From an uncultured Bacteroidales bacterium (lineage in GTDB: Bacteria > Bacteroidota > Bacteroidia > Bacteroidales > Bacteroidaceae), in contig CADAJS010000026.1 of the NCBI GenBank assembly GCA_902788315.1, positions 1 through 59,973 on the forward strand: 59,973 nt of DNA, given 5' to 3'. Shown in pieces: positions 1-8,677 of this stretch. Positions within the stretch are counted from its first letter, which is position 1. Each line of letters opens with the position of its first letter. Below the pieces are notes generated by a model. The model saw only the letters and a program-made list of their open reading frames with translations. It ran no database searches and had not been told where the DNA came from. The translations under genes and the position numbers were made by a program.

Positions 1-159
1 GACCTCTGGTCGCTTGCTACCGAAGGGACGCAAGAAGGTCAACACTTCCCTTAGAGGCCCTGAATTTTGCAACCACGAGGAGGAAAATTTTGTTACCACC
101 GGGAGAAACGTGAAATTTCGGGATTCGGGACAAGCCGCGGCCGGGTGGAAGAATAGTCG

Positions 160-167
160 TAACTTTG
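160..167 (+). promoter_or_regulatory. Candidate -7 promoter box TAACTTTG
   Basis: TAACTTTG matches the Bacteroidota sigma-ABfr -7 consensus TAnnTTTG. No good TTTG -33 element is seen 19-21 bp upstream. It could start a long leader transcript running towards the polysaccharide genes. Confidence 0.35.
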
Positions 168-884
168 CATTGTGATTCGAGAGTTTGAACTTGGCGCTCG
201 GCTTTGCCGCTTGGCTCGTCCAAGTAATCGGCTTGCCGCTTCGCTCGTCGAAGAACCTGGAACTCTTGGAGCAGCGAGAGCAGACCAAACTTGTTTGAAG
301 TATGCCGAGTCGCGACAAGAGTCAACGAAGTTAAACTTGAAATCAGAAACTGGCTCGTTAACGCTTACTTATTAAGTGATTTATGCAACCAGCAATATAG
401 CGGATGAGTTGGACATATCCGAATATACCATAGGAGATAAGTACTCACCCAATAACAAGTCACTTAAAAACGTTTAGCACAGCCTTTGGCAAGCCCTTCG
501 CAAGCCCATGGAGCACCTTAGGACTTGCCAACTCCTTGCCAACTCCTTGCCAAGTCCTTGCCTAGGGCTTGCTAAGTGCTTGCCTAAGGCATAGAGTAAC
601 CATTAGCCCTGAACCGTGAACCAGAGTTGACCCTGAACCATCCTTTAGCCATACTCTAGGCAGCAATCACTCTGCTTCTAGGCTTACTCTAAGCATACTC
701 ACGAGTATGGCTGGAGTATGGCTACAAGCAGGCTGAAAGGAGCCTGAAACGAAGTAGATGCGAATTTGAGTTTGGTATCTGTAACTTGGAACTTGGAACT
801 ATTGTAACTTGGAACTAAGGCTTCATCCTTGATGATGAGCTTAGCTTCGTGACCCCGAAAAATGATAGTATGTTCATAGTCCAA

Positions 885-950
885 CGAACATAGGGTTCAT
901 GAACCGATGAACATAGGGTTCATGAACCGATGAACATACGTTCGTGAAAC
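885..950. repeat. 23-bp tandem repeat with palindromic core
   Basis: The unit GAACATAGGGTTCATGAACC plus GAT occurs twice in a row and a third, degenerate time. Each unit holds the perfect 12-bp palindrome GGTTCATGAACC. The words GGTTCATGGTT and TGAACC recur elsewhere (about 600-640, 19030-19070, 19219-19235), so this belongs to a wider low-complexity family. Confidence 0.6.
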
Positions 951-1083
951 GAGGCAGCTTTGTGAACGATGTATCGCCTATTAAACGAATAACCTACTAA
1001 GCAATTAACCTACTCAACGGATATGGTTGTCATAGACCTTCGCTCGACCTCTGGTCGCTTGCCAGAGCAAGAACGGGTCTAAA

Positions 1084-1281
1084 ATGACCGCTTACAATGA
1101 AACCGTTACAAATTGTAACGCTTTGAATATGCGGGCTGCCGATGGCAAGATGCGCCTTACCGATGTGGCTGATACTGAGCAGCTTTTCCGCCTCATACAG
1201 AGCATTCCATCCCCAAAGGTCGAGCGCGCCTTTAGTGCGAAGAATCTCTATAGCACTTACTACTATACACTATTCAACTGA
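1084..1281 (+). pseudogene. Remnant of a Bro-N / antirepressor-type protein
   Basis: About 45 codons read TVTNCNALNMRAADGKMRL followed by TDVADTEQLFRLIQSIPSPK. This matches my memory of the middle of the Bro-N (phage antirepressor / DinD-like) proteins common in Bacteroidota. After the SPK motif the family normally continues with a KxWLA segment. Here the frame runs straight into the mosaic repeat (bases about 1215 on) and ends after 20 unrelated residues. Both the N-terminal DNA-binding part and everything downstream are missing. I infer a dead fragment whose 3' side was replaced by a repeat module. Confidence 0.6.
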
Positions 1282-1372
1282 CTATACACAATACACTATA
1301 AACTATAAACTTTAAAAGTGCACAATACACTTTAAAAATATCCGTGTCATCTGTGCTATCTGTGCGACCATA
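1215..1372. repeat. Mosaic intergenic repeat, copy R1 (inverted)
   Basis: Read on the minus strand it has the module order seen in copies R2-R5: a CACAGATAGCACAGATGAC-like word, then a run of TATAGTGTATAG / TTTAAAGT words with GTCAGTTGAATAGTG, then TTCTTCGCACTAAAGGCGCG. It lies immediately upstream of wecB, so it is transcribed as, or just ahead of, that gene's leader. Confidence 0.75.
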
Positions 1373-1396
1373 ACGAAATAAATAATAACGACAAGT

Positions 1397-2572
1397 ATGA
1401 AGAAAGTAATGTTAGTGTTCGGGACCCGTCCCGAGGCTATTAAGATGTGCCCGCTGGTGAAGGAGTTCCAGAAGCACCCGGAGGATTTTGAGACGATAGT
1501 TTGTGTGACGGGACAGCACCGCGAGATGCTGGACCAGGTACTCACCATCTTTGATGTGAAGCCCGACTACGACCTGAACATCATGAAGCAGGGTCAAGAT
1601 CTCTATGATGTTACTGCACGTGTGCTCACTGGTATGCGCGACGTGTTCAAGGAGTGCAAGCCCGATGTGGTGCTGGTGCATGGCGACACTACCACCTCCA
1701 CCGCTGCAGCCCTTGCTGCTTTCTATCAGCAGATACCCGTGGGACATGTGGAAGCTGGCCTAAGAACCCACAATATCTACAGCCCCTGGCCTGAGGAGAT
1801 GAACCGTCAGATTACTGGACGCATCGCCACGTATAATTTTGCCCCCACACCACTCAGCGAGAAGAATCTGCAGGAAGAAAAGGCCCACGGCCAAATCTTT
1901 GTCACCGGCAATACTGTTATTGACGCATTACACATGGTTGTTGATAAGCTCAAGACAGATAAAGCACTTGCAGACGAGCAGATTAATGTGCTGAAGAACG
2001 CTGGTTACGACGTAACCCGTCTTGATGGAGGCAAGAAACTTGTCCTCATCACAGGCCATCGCCGCGAGAATTTCGGTGACGGCTTTATCTCTATGGTTAC
2101 CGCCATGAAGGATCTCAGCGAAAAGTATCCTGATGTGGACTTTGTCTATCCTATGCACCTCAATCCGAATGTTCGCAAACCTATTCACGAGGTCTTTGGT
2201 GAGGACTTGACCCGCCCCAACTTCTTCTTCATTGAGCCCCTACAGTACTTGGAGTTTGTGTACCTGATGGAGAAGTCCACCGTGGTGCTTACCGACAGTG
2301 GTGGCATTCAGGAAGAGGCTCCCGGTCTGGGCAAGCCCGTGCTCGTGATGCGCGACACCACAGAGCGTCCAGAGGCATTGAAGAGCGGCACCGTCCACCT
2401 CGTGGGCACCAACCACGACCTTATTGTCAGCGAGGTAAGTACCCTGCTTGATGATGCCGAGGCGTATGAGCGCATGAGCAAGGCAGTGAACCCTTATGGC
2501 GACGGCAAGGCTTGCTCACGCATTGTACGCGCACTTAATGGTGAAGCCGTTGACCGTTATGAAGTGAATTAA
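1397..2572 (+). CDS. wecB: UDP-N-acetylglucosamine 2-epimerase (non-hydrolysing)
   Basis: Cytoplasmic enzyme interconverting UDP-GlcNAc and UDP-ManNAc, giving the precursor for ManNAc-type sugars of surface polysaccharide. The 391 residues are the normal family length. Family motifs are present in order: FGTRPEAIK (residues 8-16), VTGQHREML, HGDTTTSTAAALAA, GHVEAGLRT, GHRRENFGDG and DSGGIQEEAPGLGKP, the last two belonging to the nucleotide-binding C-terminal domain. It is the first gene of the polysaccharide locus. The next gene is a UDP-sugar dehydrogenase-like protein, as expected if UDP-ManNAc were oxidised to UDP-ManNAcA, although that partner is short. Leader sequence is mosaic repeat; no Shine-Dalgarno is seen. 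Confidence 0.95.
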   Translation: MKKVMLVFGTRPEAIKMCPLVKEFQKHPEDFETIVCVTGQHREMLDQVLTIFDVKPDYDLNIMKQGQDLYDVTARVLTGMRDVFKECKPDVVLVHGDTTTSTAAALAAFYQQIPVGHVEAGLRTHNIYSPWPEEMNRQITGRIATYNFAPTPLSEKNLQEEKAHGQIFVTGNTVIDALHMVVDKLKTDKALADEQINVLKNAGYDVTRLDGGKKLVLITGHRRENFGDGFISMVTAMKDLSEKYPDVDFVYPMHLNPNVRKPIHEVFGEDLTRPNFFFIEPLQYLEFVYLMEKSTVVLTDSGGIQEEAPGLGKPVLVMRDTTERPEALKSGTVHLVGTNHDLIVSEVSTLLDDAEAYERMSKAVNPYGDGKACSRIVRALNGEAVDRYEVN

Positions 2573-2579
2573 CCAGCTC

Positions 2580-2760
2580 CAGGCACATTTGCGGGACAAG
2601 TCCGCAAAAGAGCCTTCCGCAGGGAAGCGGTACAGCCCGTGGCTCCGTAAACTCCGCCACCGGCTGTGAGCCTTTTAGAGCGGCCAGTGGCCGCACAAAC
2701 GATGCGAATTAACAATTAACAAGTTAACATTTTAACATCATACAAGCCCGAAAGGGCGAG
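2580..2760. other. Structured intergenic region with several hairpins
   Basis: Several inverted repeats lie between wecB and the dehydrogenase gene. They include TTTGCGGGACAAGTCCGCAAA at 2588-2608 (one bulge), GCGGCCAGTGGCCGC at 2680-2694 and the tetraloop hairpin GCCCGAAAGGGC at about 2746-2757. None is followed by a clear T-run, so simple termination is not obvious; RNA processing or partial termination is possible. Confidence 0.5.
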
Positions 2761-2799
2761 AATAAAAGAAGCGAATAGTAACAATTAATTATAAACACA

Positions 2800-3555
2800 A
2801 TGATTAACGTTGGAATTATTGGATGTGGCTTCGTAGGTGGAGCCCTCAAAGATTGGTTAGAGCACAACAACCCAGAGTGTAAACTATTCATTAGCGACCC
2901 TCCCAAGGGTTACAATGATGACTTAAGTAATATTGATATTGCTTTCTTGCAAATTCATGTTCCTACAGAAGATGATGGTACACAGGATTTGACTCTTATG
3001 AAGGAACTTATCACTAAGCTTCCTGATGTCCCCGTGTTTGTGCGTACCACCATCCTGCCCGGCACCAGCGAAAGACTCTCTAAAGAGACTGGTCATCAGG
3101 TGTGCTATATGCCCGAGTTCCTCACCGAACGCACCTTCATCGAGGACTTCCGTAAGCAGACTATGGTGTTCACAGGAGCACATGAACTTCTCACAAAGAT
3201 CTTCGTGGGTAAGAAGTTCACAGTTATGACCCCTCTGGAAGCTGAGCTGACCAAGTACATGCACAATGTGTTTGGCGCTTACAAAGTGACCTACTTCAAT
3301 GCTTGTCGCGAGTATTGTGAGCAGATGGGGGCTGACTGGCGTAAGGTGCATACTGGTGTGCTGCTCTCCGGCTATATCAACGATACCCACACCTACGTTC
3401 CTGGCCCTGATGGTAAGTTCGGATATGGTGGCAAATGTTTCCCAAAGGATGTCAATGCCTTTGCTAAGATGACAGAAGGTACACCTCTTGGAACCCTTCT
3501 CGAGCACCTTCACGAGCTCAATGTTCATTTCCGTGGTGTGGAAGAGCATATTTAA
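2800..3555 (+). CDS. UDP-glucose/GDP-mannose dehydrogenase-like protein, short form
   Basis: Probable NAD-dependent nucleotide-sugar dehydrogenase-family protein. The N-terminal Rossmann motif GIIGCGFVGG is at residues 5-14, a PEFLTERT motif at 105-112, a central-helix KYMHNVFGAYKVTYFN segment at about 152-167, and the catalytic cysteine (C213) lies in GYGGKCFPKD. The protein stops at 251 residues, while family members usually have about 390-450. The whole C-terminal UDP-binding domain is absent, with no sign of it in any frame before the flippase gene. It could be a genuine short variant or a truncated gene. The position after wecB suggests oxidation of UDP-ManNAc or UDP-glucose, which the sequence does not prove. 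Confidence 0.75.
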   Translation: MINVGIIGCGFVGGALKDWLEHNNPECKLFISDPPKGYNDDLSNIDIAFLQIHVPTEDDGTQDLTLMKELITKLPDVPVFVRTTILPGTSERLSKETGHQVCYMPEFLTERTFIEDFRKQTMVFTGAHELLTKIFVGKKFTVMTPLEAELTKYMHNVFGAYKVTYFNACREYCEQMGADWRKVHTGVLLSGYINDTHTYVPGPDGKFGYGGKCFPKDVNAFAKMTEGTPLGTLLEHLHELNVHFRGVEEHI

Positions 3556-3636
3556 CTCATTATTATCCTTGCTTATAGTAAATGGTCATGGCTTACATAA
3601 TTCTTACATGATAGCTTGATCTAAATTAGAGTTATT

Positions 3637-5076
3637 ATGTCAGACATTAACAATAAAGTAAAAATTGCAACTAAATGGTCTGCGATAACGGAAATCGTAG
3701 CTAAAGTTGTTACCCCCATAACGGGAATGGTGCTAGCTCATTTGTTGGCACCAGAAGCGTATGGTGTTGTGGCAACTTTGGCTATGATTATTACATTTGC
3801 TGAAATCTTTACTGATGCTGGTTTTCAGAAATATATAGTACAACACGAATTCGTAGATCATATTGATTTAGAACAATCTACAAATGTTGCTTTTTGGAGT
3901 AATTTTAGTCTTTCTCTGATTATATGGGGAATAATAGCTTTATTCGCAGACCCCTTAGCTAGAATTGTAGGAAGTCCTGGGTTGGGTCATGTTCTAATTA
4001 TTTCATGTGCCTCAATACCGCTAGCTGCTTTCTCTAGCATACAGATGGCTCGTTATCGTAGGGATTTTGACTTCAAAACCCTGTTTAAAGTTAGGATCAT
4101 TTCAATTTTAGTCCCTCTTCTTGTCAATATTCCGTTAGCTGTTTGGTTGCGTAGCTATTGGGCATTGGTTATTGGAACAATTGCGCAGAATCTTATTAAT
4201 GCAGTTATGTTGACTGTATTATCGCGCTGGAAACCACGGCTTTATTTTTCATGGTCAAAGCTTAGAGAGATGCTGTCTTTTACAATATGGTCACTTGTTG
4301 AAGCTATATCAATTTGGTTAACAGGATACTTTGATGTGTTTATTGTTGGTTCACAATTAAGCCAGTATTATTTAGGACTTTATAAAACCTCAACAACATT
4401 GGTTGGACAGATTATGGGATTAATTACAGCTGCGACAACCCCTGTCCTTTTTTCTTCTCTTTCTCGTTTACAAAATGACGATAAAGAGTTTAAGAAACTG
4501 TTCTTTACATTCCAGAAATTAGTGGGTCTATTAGTTCTTCCTATCGGTGTTGGGATTTTCTGCTTTGGCGATTTTTTGACATCTATAGCACTTGGAAATA
4601 AATGGATGGAGGCTTCAGGATTTATTGGTATCTGGGGCTTGACATCCGCAATAACAATTGTTTTGTCGCACTATGCAAGCGAGGTATATCGTGCGAAAGG
4701 ACGCCCTAAGCTTTCAGTACTATCTCAATGGCTACATATCATTGTTCTTTGGCCCGTAGTTCTTATAACAGTAAAGTACGGTTTTGAAACATTATATATT
4801 GCGCGATCTTTAGTTCGATTTGAGGGTATTATAGTTAATTTAATTCTTATCTATTATTTAGTGCGCATAACCCCATCTCAAATGATTCGCAATATATGGC
4901 CTTCGTTATTAGCTTCTGTGATGATTTTTATAGTTGCTGAGATTATGAAGACTCAAGGCGACAAGATAGGATGGACTATAGCCACAATGATTGTTTGCTG
5001 TATTGTTTACTTTGGGATAGTATTACTGTTTCCGACAGAGCGAAAGTTGTTGAAGAGATTTATTTTAAAAAAATGA
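3637..5076 (+). CDS. Lipopolysaccharide/oligosaccharide flippase (Wzx-like)
   Basis: Integral membrane protein of 479 residues with about 12-14 hydrophobic helices from residue 15 to the C-terminus. It is typical in length and pattern of the MOP-superfamily polysaccharide exporters (WzxC-like). An early MVLAHLLAPEAYGVVA segment and a later polar region around residues 210-240 fit the family. It would flip undecaprenyl-linked repeat units across the inner membrane for the Wzy-like polymerase encoded at 6483. The gene is markedly AT-rich compared with the 30-60 kb part of the window, which suggests horizontal acquisition of the polysaccharide core. Confidence 0.88.
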   Translation: MSDINNKVKIATKWSAITEIVAKVVTPITGMVLAHLLAPEAYGVVATLAMIITFAEIFTDAGFQKYIVQHEFVDHIDLEQSTNVAFWSNFSLSLIIWGIIALFADPLARIVGSPGLGHVLIISCASIPLAAFSSIQMARYRRDFDFKTLFKVRIISILVPLLVNIPLAVWLRSYWALVIGTIAQNLINAVMLTVLSRWKPRLYFSWSKLREMLSFTIWSLVEAISIWLTGYFDVFIVGSQLSQYYLGLYKTSTTLVGQIMGLITAATTPVLFSSLSRLQNDDKEFKKLFFTFQKLVGLLVLPIGVGIFCFGDFLTSIALGNKWMEASGFIGIWGLTSAITIVLSHYASEVYRAKGRPKLSVLSQWLHIIVLWPVVLITVKYGFETLYIARSLVRFEGIIVNLILIYYLVRITPSQMIRNIWPSLLASVMIFIVAEIMKTQGDKIGWTIATMIVCCIVYFGIVLLFPTERKLLKRFILKK

Positions 5077-5110
5077 TGGCAGTTGAGACGCTCTTTAGAT
5101 TTATTAAACT

Positions 5111-6058
5111 ATGAGTAAAATTTTTAGTGCGGTAAAATTATTGTGTAAGCCACAAGTATTATTGGGTCTTCTTGTTGAACGTCATGGTCAATGGCTTCCG
5201 GATAAATTGTATTTAAAGATTATTTATCGTTATCATATGGGTAAGCGATTGAATCTTAGACATCCTCAAACATTTGGAGAAAAGATACAGTGGTTAAAAC
5301 TCTATAACAGGAAGCCAGAGTATACTAAGATGGTAGATAAACTGGCAGTGAAAGAATATGTTGCTTCCATTATAGGAGAACAGTATATTATACCCACACT
5401 GGCAGTATGGAATACCCCAGAAGAAATAGAATGGGAAAAACTTCCGTCCAAATTTGTATTAAAAACCACTCATAGTGGTGGAAGCCTAGGTGTGGTTGTA
5501 TGTAAAGATAAATCTCAATTTGATAGAGCCAAGGCGCTAAAACAACTTAATATTGCCATGAGGGATGATATATATCGCCATTACAAAGAATGGCCGTATA
5601 AGGATGTCCCTAAAAGAATTTTTGCAGAAAAATATATGGAGGATTACGGGCAGAAAACAGACGATCTTGCTGATTTCAAATGGTACTGCTTTGATGGAGA
5701 TCCTAAATATTGTCAAGTCATTCAAGATAGAAATACCGAAGAAACCATTGACTTTTATGATACGGACTGGAATCATCAAGATTTTGTAGGGTTGCACCCT
5801 GCAGCAGGTCCTATTGCTCGTTCTGCATCACATCCATTTCCCTGTCCTAATGATTTAGAAATACAAATTCTTTTAGCTAAAAAGCTTTCAAAAGGAATTC
5901 CTTATGCAAGGATAGATTTATATAATATAGAAGGGAAAACTTATTTCGGTGAAATAACTTTTTTCCCTGCAAGTGGCCTGGGTTGCTTTTCGCCTAAAGA
6001 ATATGATCTTATATTAGGTGAATTGATCAAATTGCCAGGAATGGCCTGGGGGGGGTAA
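5111..6058 (+). CDS. TupA-like ATP-grasp protein (polysaccharide locus)
   Basis: Predicted cytoplasmic ATP-grasp enzyme of the TupA-like group found in capsule and teichuronopeptide loci, where members are thought to join amino acids or similar groups to a glycan or carry out a glycosyltransferase-linked step; the substrate is unknown. Features seen: FGEKIQWLKLYNR near residue 55, KTTHSGGSLGVVVCKD (ATP-grasp loop), DFKWYCFDGDPKYCQV, and the C-terminal GEITFFPASGLGCFSP. The frame ends in an odd tail, GMAWGG, encoded by an eight-G run at 6048-6055. The following 420 bp encode a second, 5'-truncated copy of the C-terminal half in a different frame. Confidence 0.85.
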   Translation: MSKIFSAVKLLCKPQVLLGLLVERHGQWLPDKLYLKIIYRYHMGKRLNLRHPQTFGEKIQWLKLYNRKPEYTKMVDKLAVKEYVASIIGEQYIIPTLAVWNTPEEIEWEKLPSKFVLKTTHSGGSLGVVVCKDKSQFDRAKALKQLNIAMRDDIYRHYKEWPYKDVPKRIFAEKYMEDYGQKTDDLADFKWYCFDGDPKYCQVIQDRNTEETIDFYDTDWNHQDFVGLHPAAGPIARSASHPFPCPNDLEIQILLAKKLSKGIPYARIDLYNIEGKTYFGEITFFPASGLGCFSPKEYDLILGELIKLPGMAWGG

Positions 6059-6480
6059 TTTGTTATATTAGTGACAATAAAGAGATTAGAAATATACAAG
6101 TTAACTCTAAGGAACTAAGTGATTATAAGTGGTATTGTTTTGATGGTGAGCCGAGATACTGTCAGGTAATCAGAGACAGATATAGCGAAGAAACAATAGA
6201 TTTCTATAATATTAATTGGGAGCACATGCCTTTTGTTGGGCTAAACCCTATAGCAAGGAATGGGCTTGAATCAGTTGAAAGACCTTCTAATCTAGAAATG
6301 ATGATTAGTATTTGCAGATCTCTATCTAAAGGGATTCCTTTTGTCAGGATTGATATGTATGAGATAAATGGCATTGTTTATTTTGGTGAGGTGACGTTTT
6401 TCCCGGCTAGTGGACTGGGGCATTTTTCACCAGAAGTTTATAATAATTTAATGGGTGAATTAATCCCACTTCCAATATAA
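6058..6480 (+). pseudogene. Truncated second copy of TupA-like ATP-grasp gene
   Basis: Frame 1 is open from before 6058 to the stop at 6480. It reads SDYKWYCFDGEPRYCQV, SEETIDFYNINWEH and GEVTFFPASGLGHFSP, which align closely with the C-terminal half of the upstream ATP-grasp protein. An ATG at 6226 gives an 84-residue open frame, but homology starts well before it, so that start is not biologically convincing. Only the last ~125 residues are left and the ATP-grasp loop is missing. One extra G in the eight-G run would fuse both frames into a single long protein. A recombination scar after a tandem duplication is the simplest reading. Confidence 0.75.
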
Positions 6481-6482
6481 AA

Positions 6483-7658
6483 ATGGTATCGAAACGTATT
6501 GCATACATCTACCTTTTCCTTTGCTTTTTACTTTCAACAAAGGGAATTTTATTACAAGAGGGTGGAATAATTGTCGTTGTCATCAACTATTTAGTTATGG
6601 CGATGGGATTGTATTACTTCGCCCTTGGTTTGGGTAATAGGTTTTATAGAGACATTTGGCCTATTTTGGCAGTTTTTATTCTTTTTGTAATTTATGGTAT
6701 TGAATTTTGGTATAGTGGAAGGTCTTATTACCATTATTTAACAGAGTCATATGTCCCATGTAATTCATATTTGTTAGAGATATTTTCATCTTTCTTGCCA
6801 ATTTTCACTGTGTACTTCTTTGTGAAAAAAGGAGTAATAAACACGCGTTTTCTACAAATAAGTTCTTTGGTATTATTAGCTTCGGCAATAATAGAGTATT
6901 TTCATATAGTACAGACAAAAACGGCTATGATGAGGGGCGATGAACTCGGATTCACAGTCAATGCGGCCTATAGATTTCTCCGGCTTTTACCTCTTTTGTT
7001 GGTTTGGAATAAAAATAAAATAATTCAACTTGGATTATTAGGTATTATCTTTATTTTTATCATTCTTTCAGCAAAACGAGGAGCTATTCTTGTGTTGCTT
7101 CTTTGTGCTTTTTATTATTTTATCTATACTATAGGAAAGAAATTCGGCGTAAAGCATTTTGCTTTGATGATTGGGTTAGCTTTAGTAGGTTATTGGTTCC
7201 TTGATACAGAGTTTTCATCAAATGCTTATCTTCAAGAACGAATGCAAAATACACTTGAGGGCAGTTATAGCGGAAGAGACGATATTTATCTCTTCTTCCT
7301 GGCTTACTTGGCAGATAATAGCGATTTGACATCAATATTGTTTGGTAAAGGAGCTTTTGCGACAGTTGGCCTATTTGGTCAATATGCACATAATGACTGG
7401 CTGGAAATTGCTGTTAATCAAGGACTATTGGGAATAATTTTCTATATAGTATTCTTTATTTTTCTTTTTAAGACATACAGACATCTATCTACTAACGACT
7501 CTCAATATAAGCCAATGATGGGATTATTGTTAGTTATACTTTTTGCTACAACGTTTTTCTCCATGTCCTATTCTCAATTAGGGCTTCCTGTGGCTCTTCC
7601 TCTTGCACTATGTTTGAATCAAGCGAATCGGAATCGTAATACGTTTATAAGAAAATGA
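6483..7658 (+). CDS. O-antigen/capsule polymerase or ligase (Wzy-like)
   Basis: Polytopic inner-membrane protein of 391 residues with about ten hydrophobic helices and a large periplasmic loop. The motif YAHNDWLEIAVNQGLLG at about residue 300 is the signature of the O-antigen polymerase/ligase (Wzy_C) family. It would polymerise lipid-linked repeat units delivered by the flippase, or ligate glycan. It starts 2 nt after the truncated ATP-grasp copy and overlaps the next gene by 4 nt, so it is probably translationally coupled. Polymerase and ligase cannot be told apart from sequence. Confidence 0.85.
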   Translation: MVSKRIAYIYLFLCFLLSTKGILLQEGGIIVVVINYLVMAMGLYYFALGLGNRFYRDIWPILAVFILFVIYGIEFWYSGRSYYHYLTESYVPCNSYLLEIFSSFLPIFTVYFFVKKGVINTRFLQISSLVLLASAIIEYFHIVQTKTAMMRGDELGFTVNAAYRFLRLLPLLLVWNKNKIIQLGLLGIIFIFIILSAKRGAILVLLLCAFYYFIYTIGKKFGVKHFALMIGLALVGYWFLDTEFSSNAYLQERMQNTLEGSYSGRDDIYLFFLAYLADNSDLTSILFGKGAFATVGLFGQYAHNDWLEIAVNQGLLGIIFYIVFFIFLFKTYRHLSTNDSQYKPMMGLLLVILFATTFFSMSYSQLGLPVALPLALCLNQANRNRNTFIRK

Positions 7659-8677
7659 GAACAAAAATAGTTTATGTAGTTACAAGCACTCCAAAAGATA
7701 TTTATCTGGAGCAGGCGCTGGTATCCGCAACGTCCTTGAGGCTTCATATGCCCAAAGGTACGGCTCATGTGACTCTATTGACCGATAATAAGACGGATAA
7801 GAGTTTGACAGGGAATCGCGCGCAGATTTTGGATCTGATAGATGAAAAGGTGGTTGTTGATTATGAGGATAACATGTCAATGTACGACAGGTCCCGGTAT
7901 CTCAAGACGGGTTTGAGGGAATATGTTAAGGGTGACCTGTTGTATATTGATTGCGATACTATTATTGCTCGACCATTATATGACATAGACAACTTTGATT
8001 GTGAACTGGGGTCTGTTTTGAATTGTCATGTGCCGTTTAACTTGAATCCTTTCCGTAACTGGCACGAACAGCAGGCACAGAAAATAGGTTTCCAAAGTGT
8101 CTATAATGAGATTGATTACTTCAACGGAGGTTTTTGCTATGCTAAAGACACTCCTGTTGCATACGAGTTCTTCCAAAGATGGAGAAAGAATTGGTTAGCC
8201 AGTAAAGATCATGGGATTCCAAATGACGAACCTGGATTCAACGAATCCAATATTGAAATGAATCATGTCTTAAAGATAATTCCTGGAGAGTGGAATTGCC
8301 AGTTGAAATATGGCCTCCGTTGTTTTCATAACGTGAAAATTATTCACTTCTTGTGTACTCAGTATGTTGGAAGTGGTGTTGAGTGTGCATATTTCTTTAT
8401 GAATCAAAGTGTATATGAAAGGATAAAGGAAGAAGGATGTATTGCAGAAGATATCATGGATAAGATTAAGCATCCAATGGATTGTTTCAGTCAAGCCTCA
8501 ATGATTATTGGCGGTAACGAACTATATTTCCAGCATACAAACGAATACTGGCATCTGTTGGGTATAATTATGGACAATAGTTGGATTTCGTCTCTGATGA
8601 AATGGAGTATTGGCGTCTGTGATAAACTGATGTATTTAAGGAATAAAATAACAAAGAAATCAAAAAAGAATAAATAA
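7655..8677 (+). CDS. Putative GT-A glycosyltransferase (GT8-like)
   Basis: Cytoplasmic protein of 340 residues with the plan of a nucleotide-diphospho-sugar transferase. A strand-rich N-terminus (KIVYVVTSTP) is followed by a YDRSRYLKTGL helix and the acidic metal-binding motif YIDCDTII (D99, D101), then an EIDYFNGGFCYAK acceptor-side segment. This resembles GT8-type or related DUF enzymes. Donor and acceptor sugars cannot be predicted. It overlaps the polymerase gene by 4 nt (ATGA) and ends 1 nt into the next gene, so it is inside a tight operon. The C-terminus is lysine-rich (KITKKSKKNK), which would suit association with the inner membrane. Confidence 0.7.
   Translation: MRTKIVYVVTSTPKDIYLEQALVSATSLRLHMPKGTAHVTLLTDNKTDKSLTGNRAQILDLIDEKVVVDYEDNMSMYDRSRYLKTGLREYVKGDLLYIDCDTIIARPLYDIDNFDCELGSVLNCHVPFNLNPFRNWHEQQAQKIGFQSVYNEIDYFNGGFCYAKDTPVAYEFFQRWRKNWLASKDHGIPNDEPGFNESNIEMNHVLKIIPGEWNCQLKYGLRCFHNVKIIHFLCTQYVGSGVECAYFFMNQSVYERIKEEGCIAEDIMDKIKHPMDCFSQASMIIGGNELYFQHTNEYWHLLGIIMDNSWISSLMKWSIGVCDKLMYLRNKITKKSKKNK

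Larger units (their letters stand above)
1..1083. other. Repeat-rich intergenic region upstream of polysaccharide locus
   Basis: No convincing gene is seen in this stretch. It holds a Bacteroidota-type -7 box at 160-167, an inverted copy of the locus-wide mosaic repeat at about 193-256, a run of degenerate direct repeats around the word CTTGCC at about 480-590, repeats of the words GAACTTGGAACT and TGAACC at about 600-810, a 23-bp tandem repeat at about 885-950, and a further repeat fragment at about 1036-1062. The first bases share the words TCGACCTCTGGTCGCTTGC with 1045-1063. The two short open frames here are made of repeat sequence and are not called as genes. Confidence 0.6.

Noticed and set aside
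1..1396. Invertible (phase-variable) promoter for the polysaccharide locus
   Set aside because: I looked for paired inverted repeats flanking a promoter and for a recombinase gene. There are many short repeats but no convincing invertible segment and no invertase in the window.
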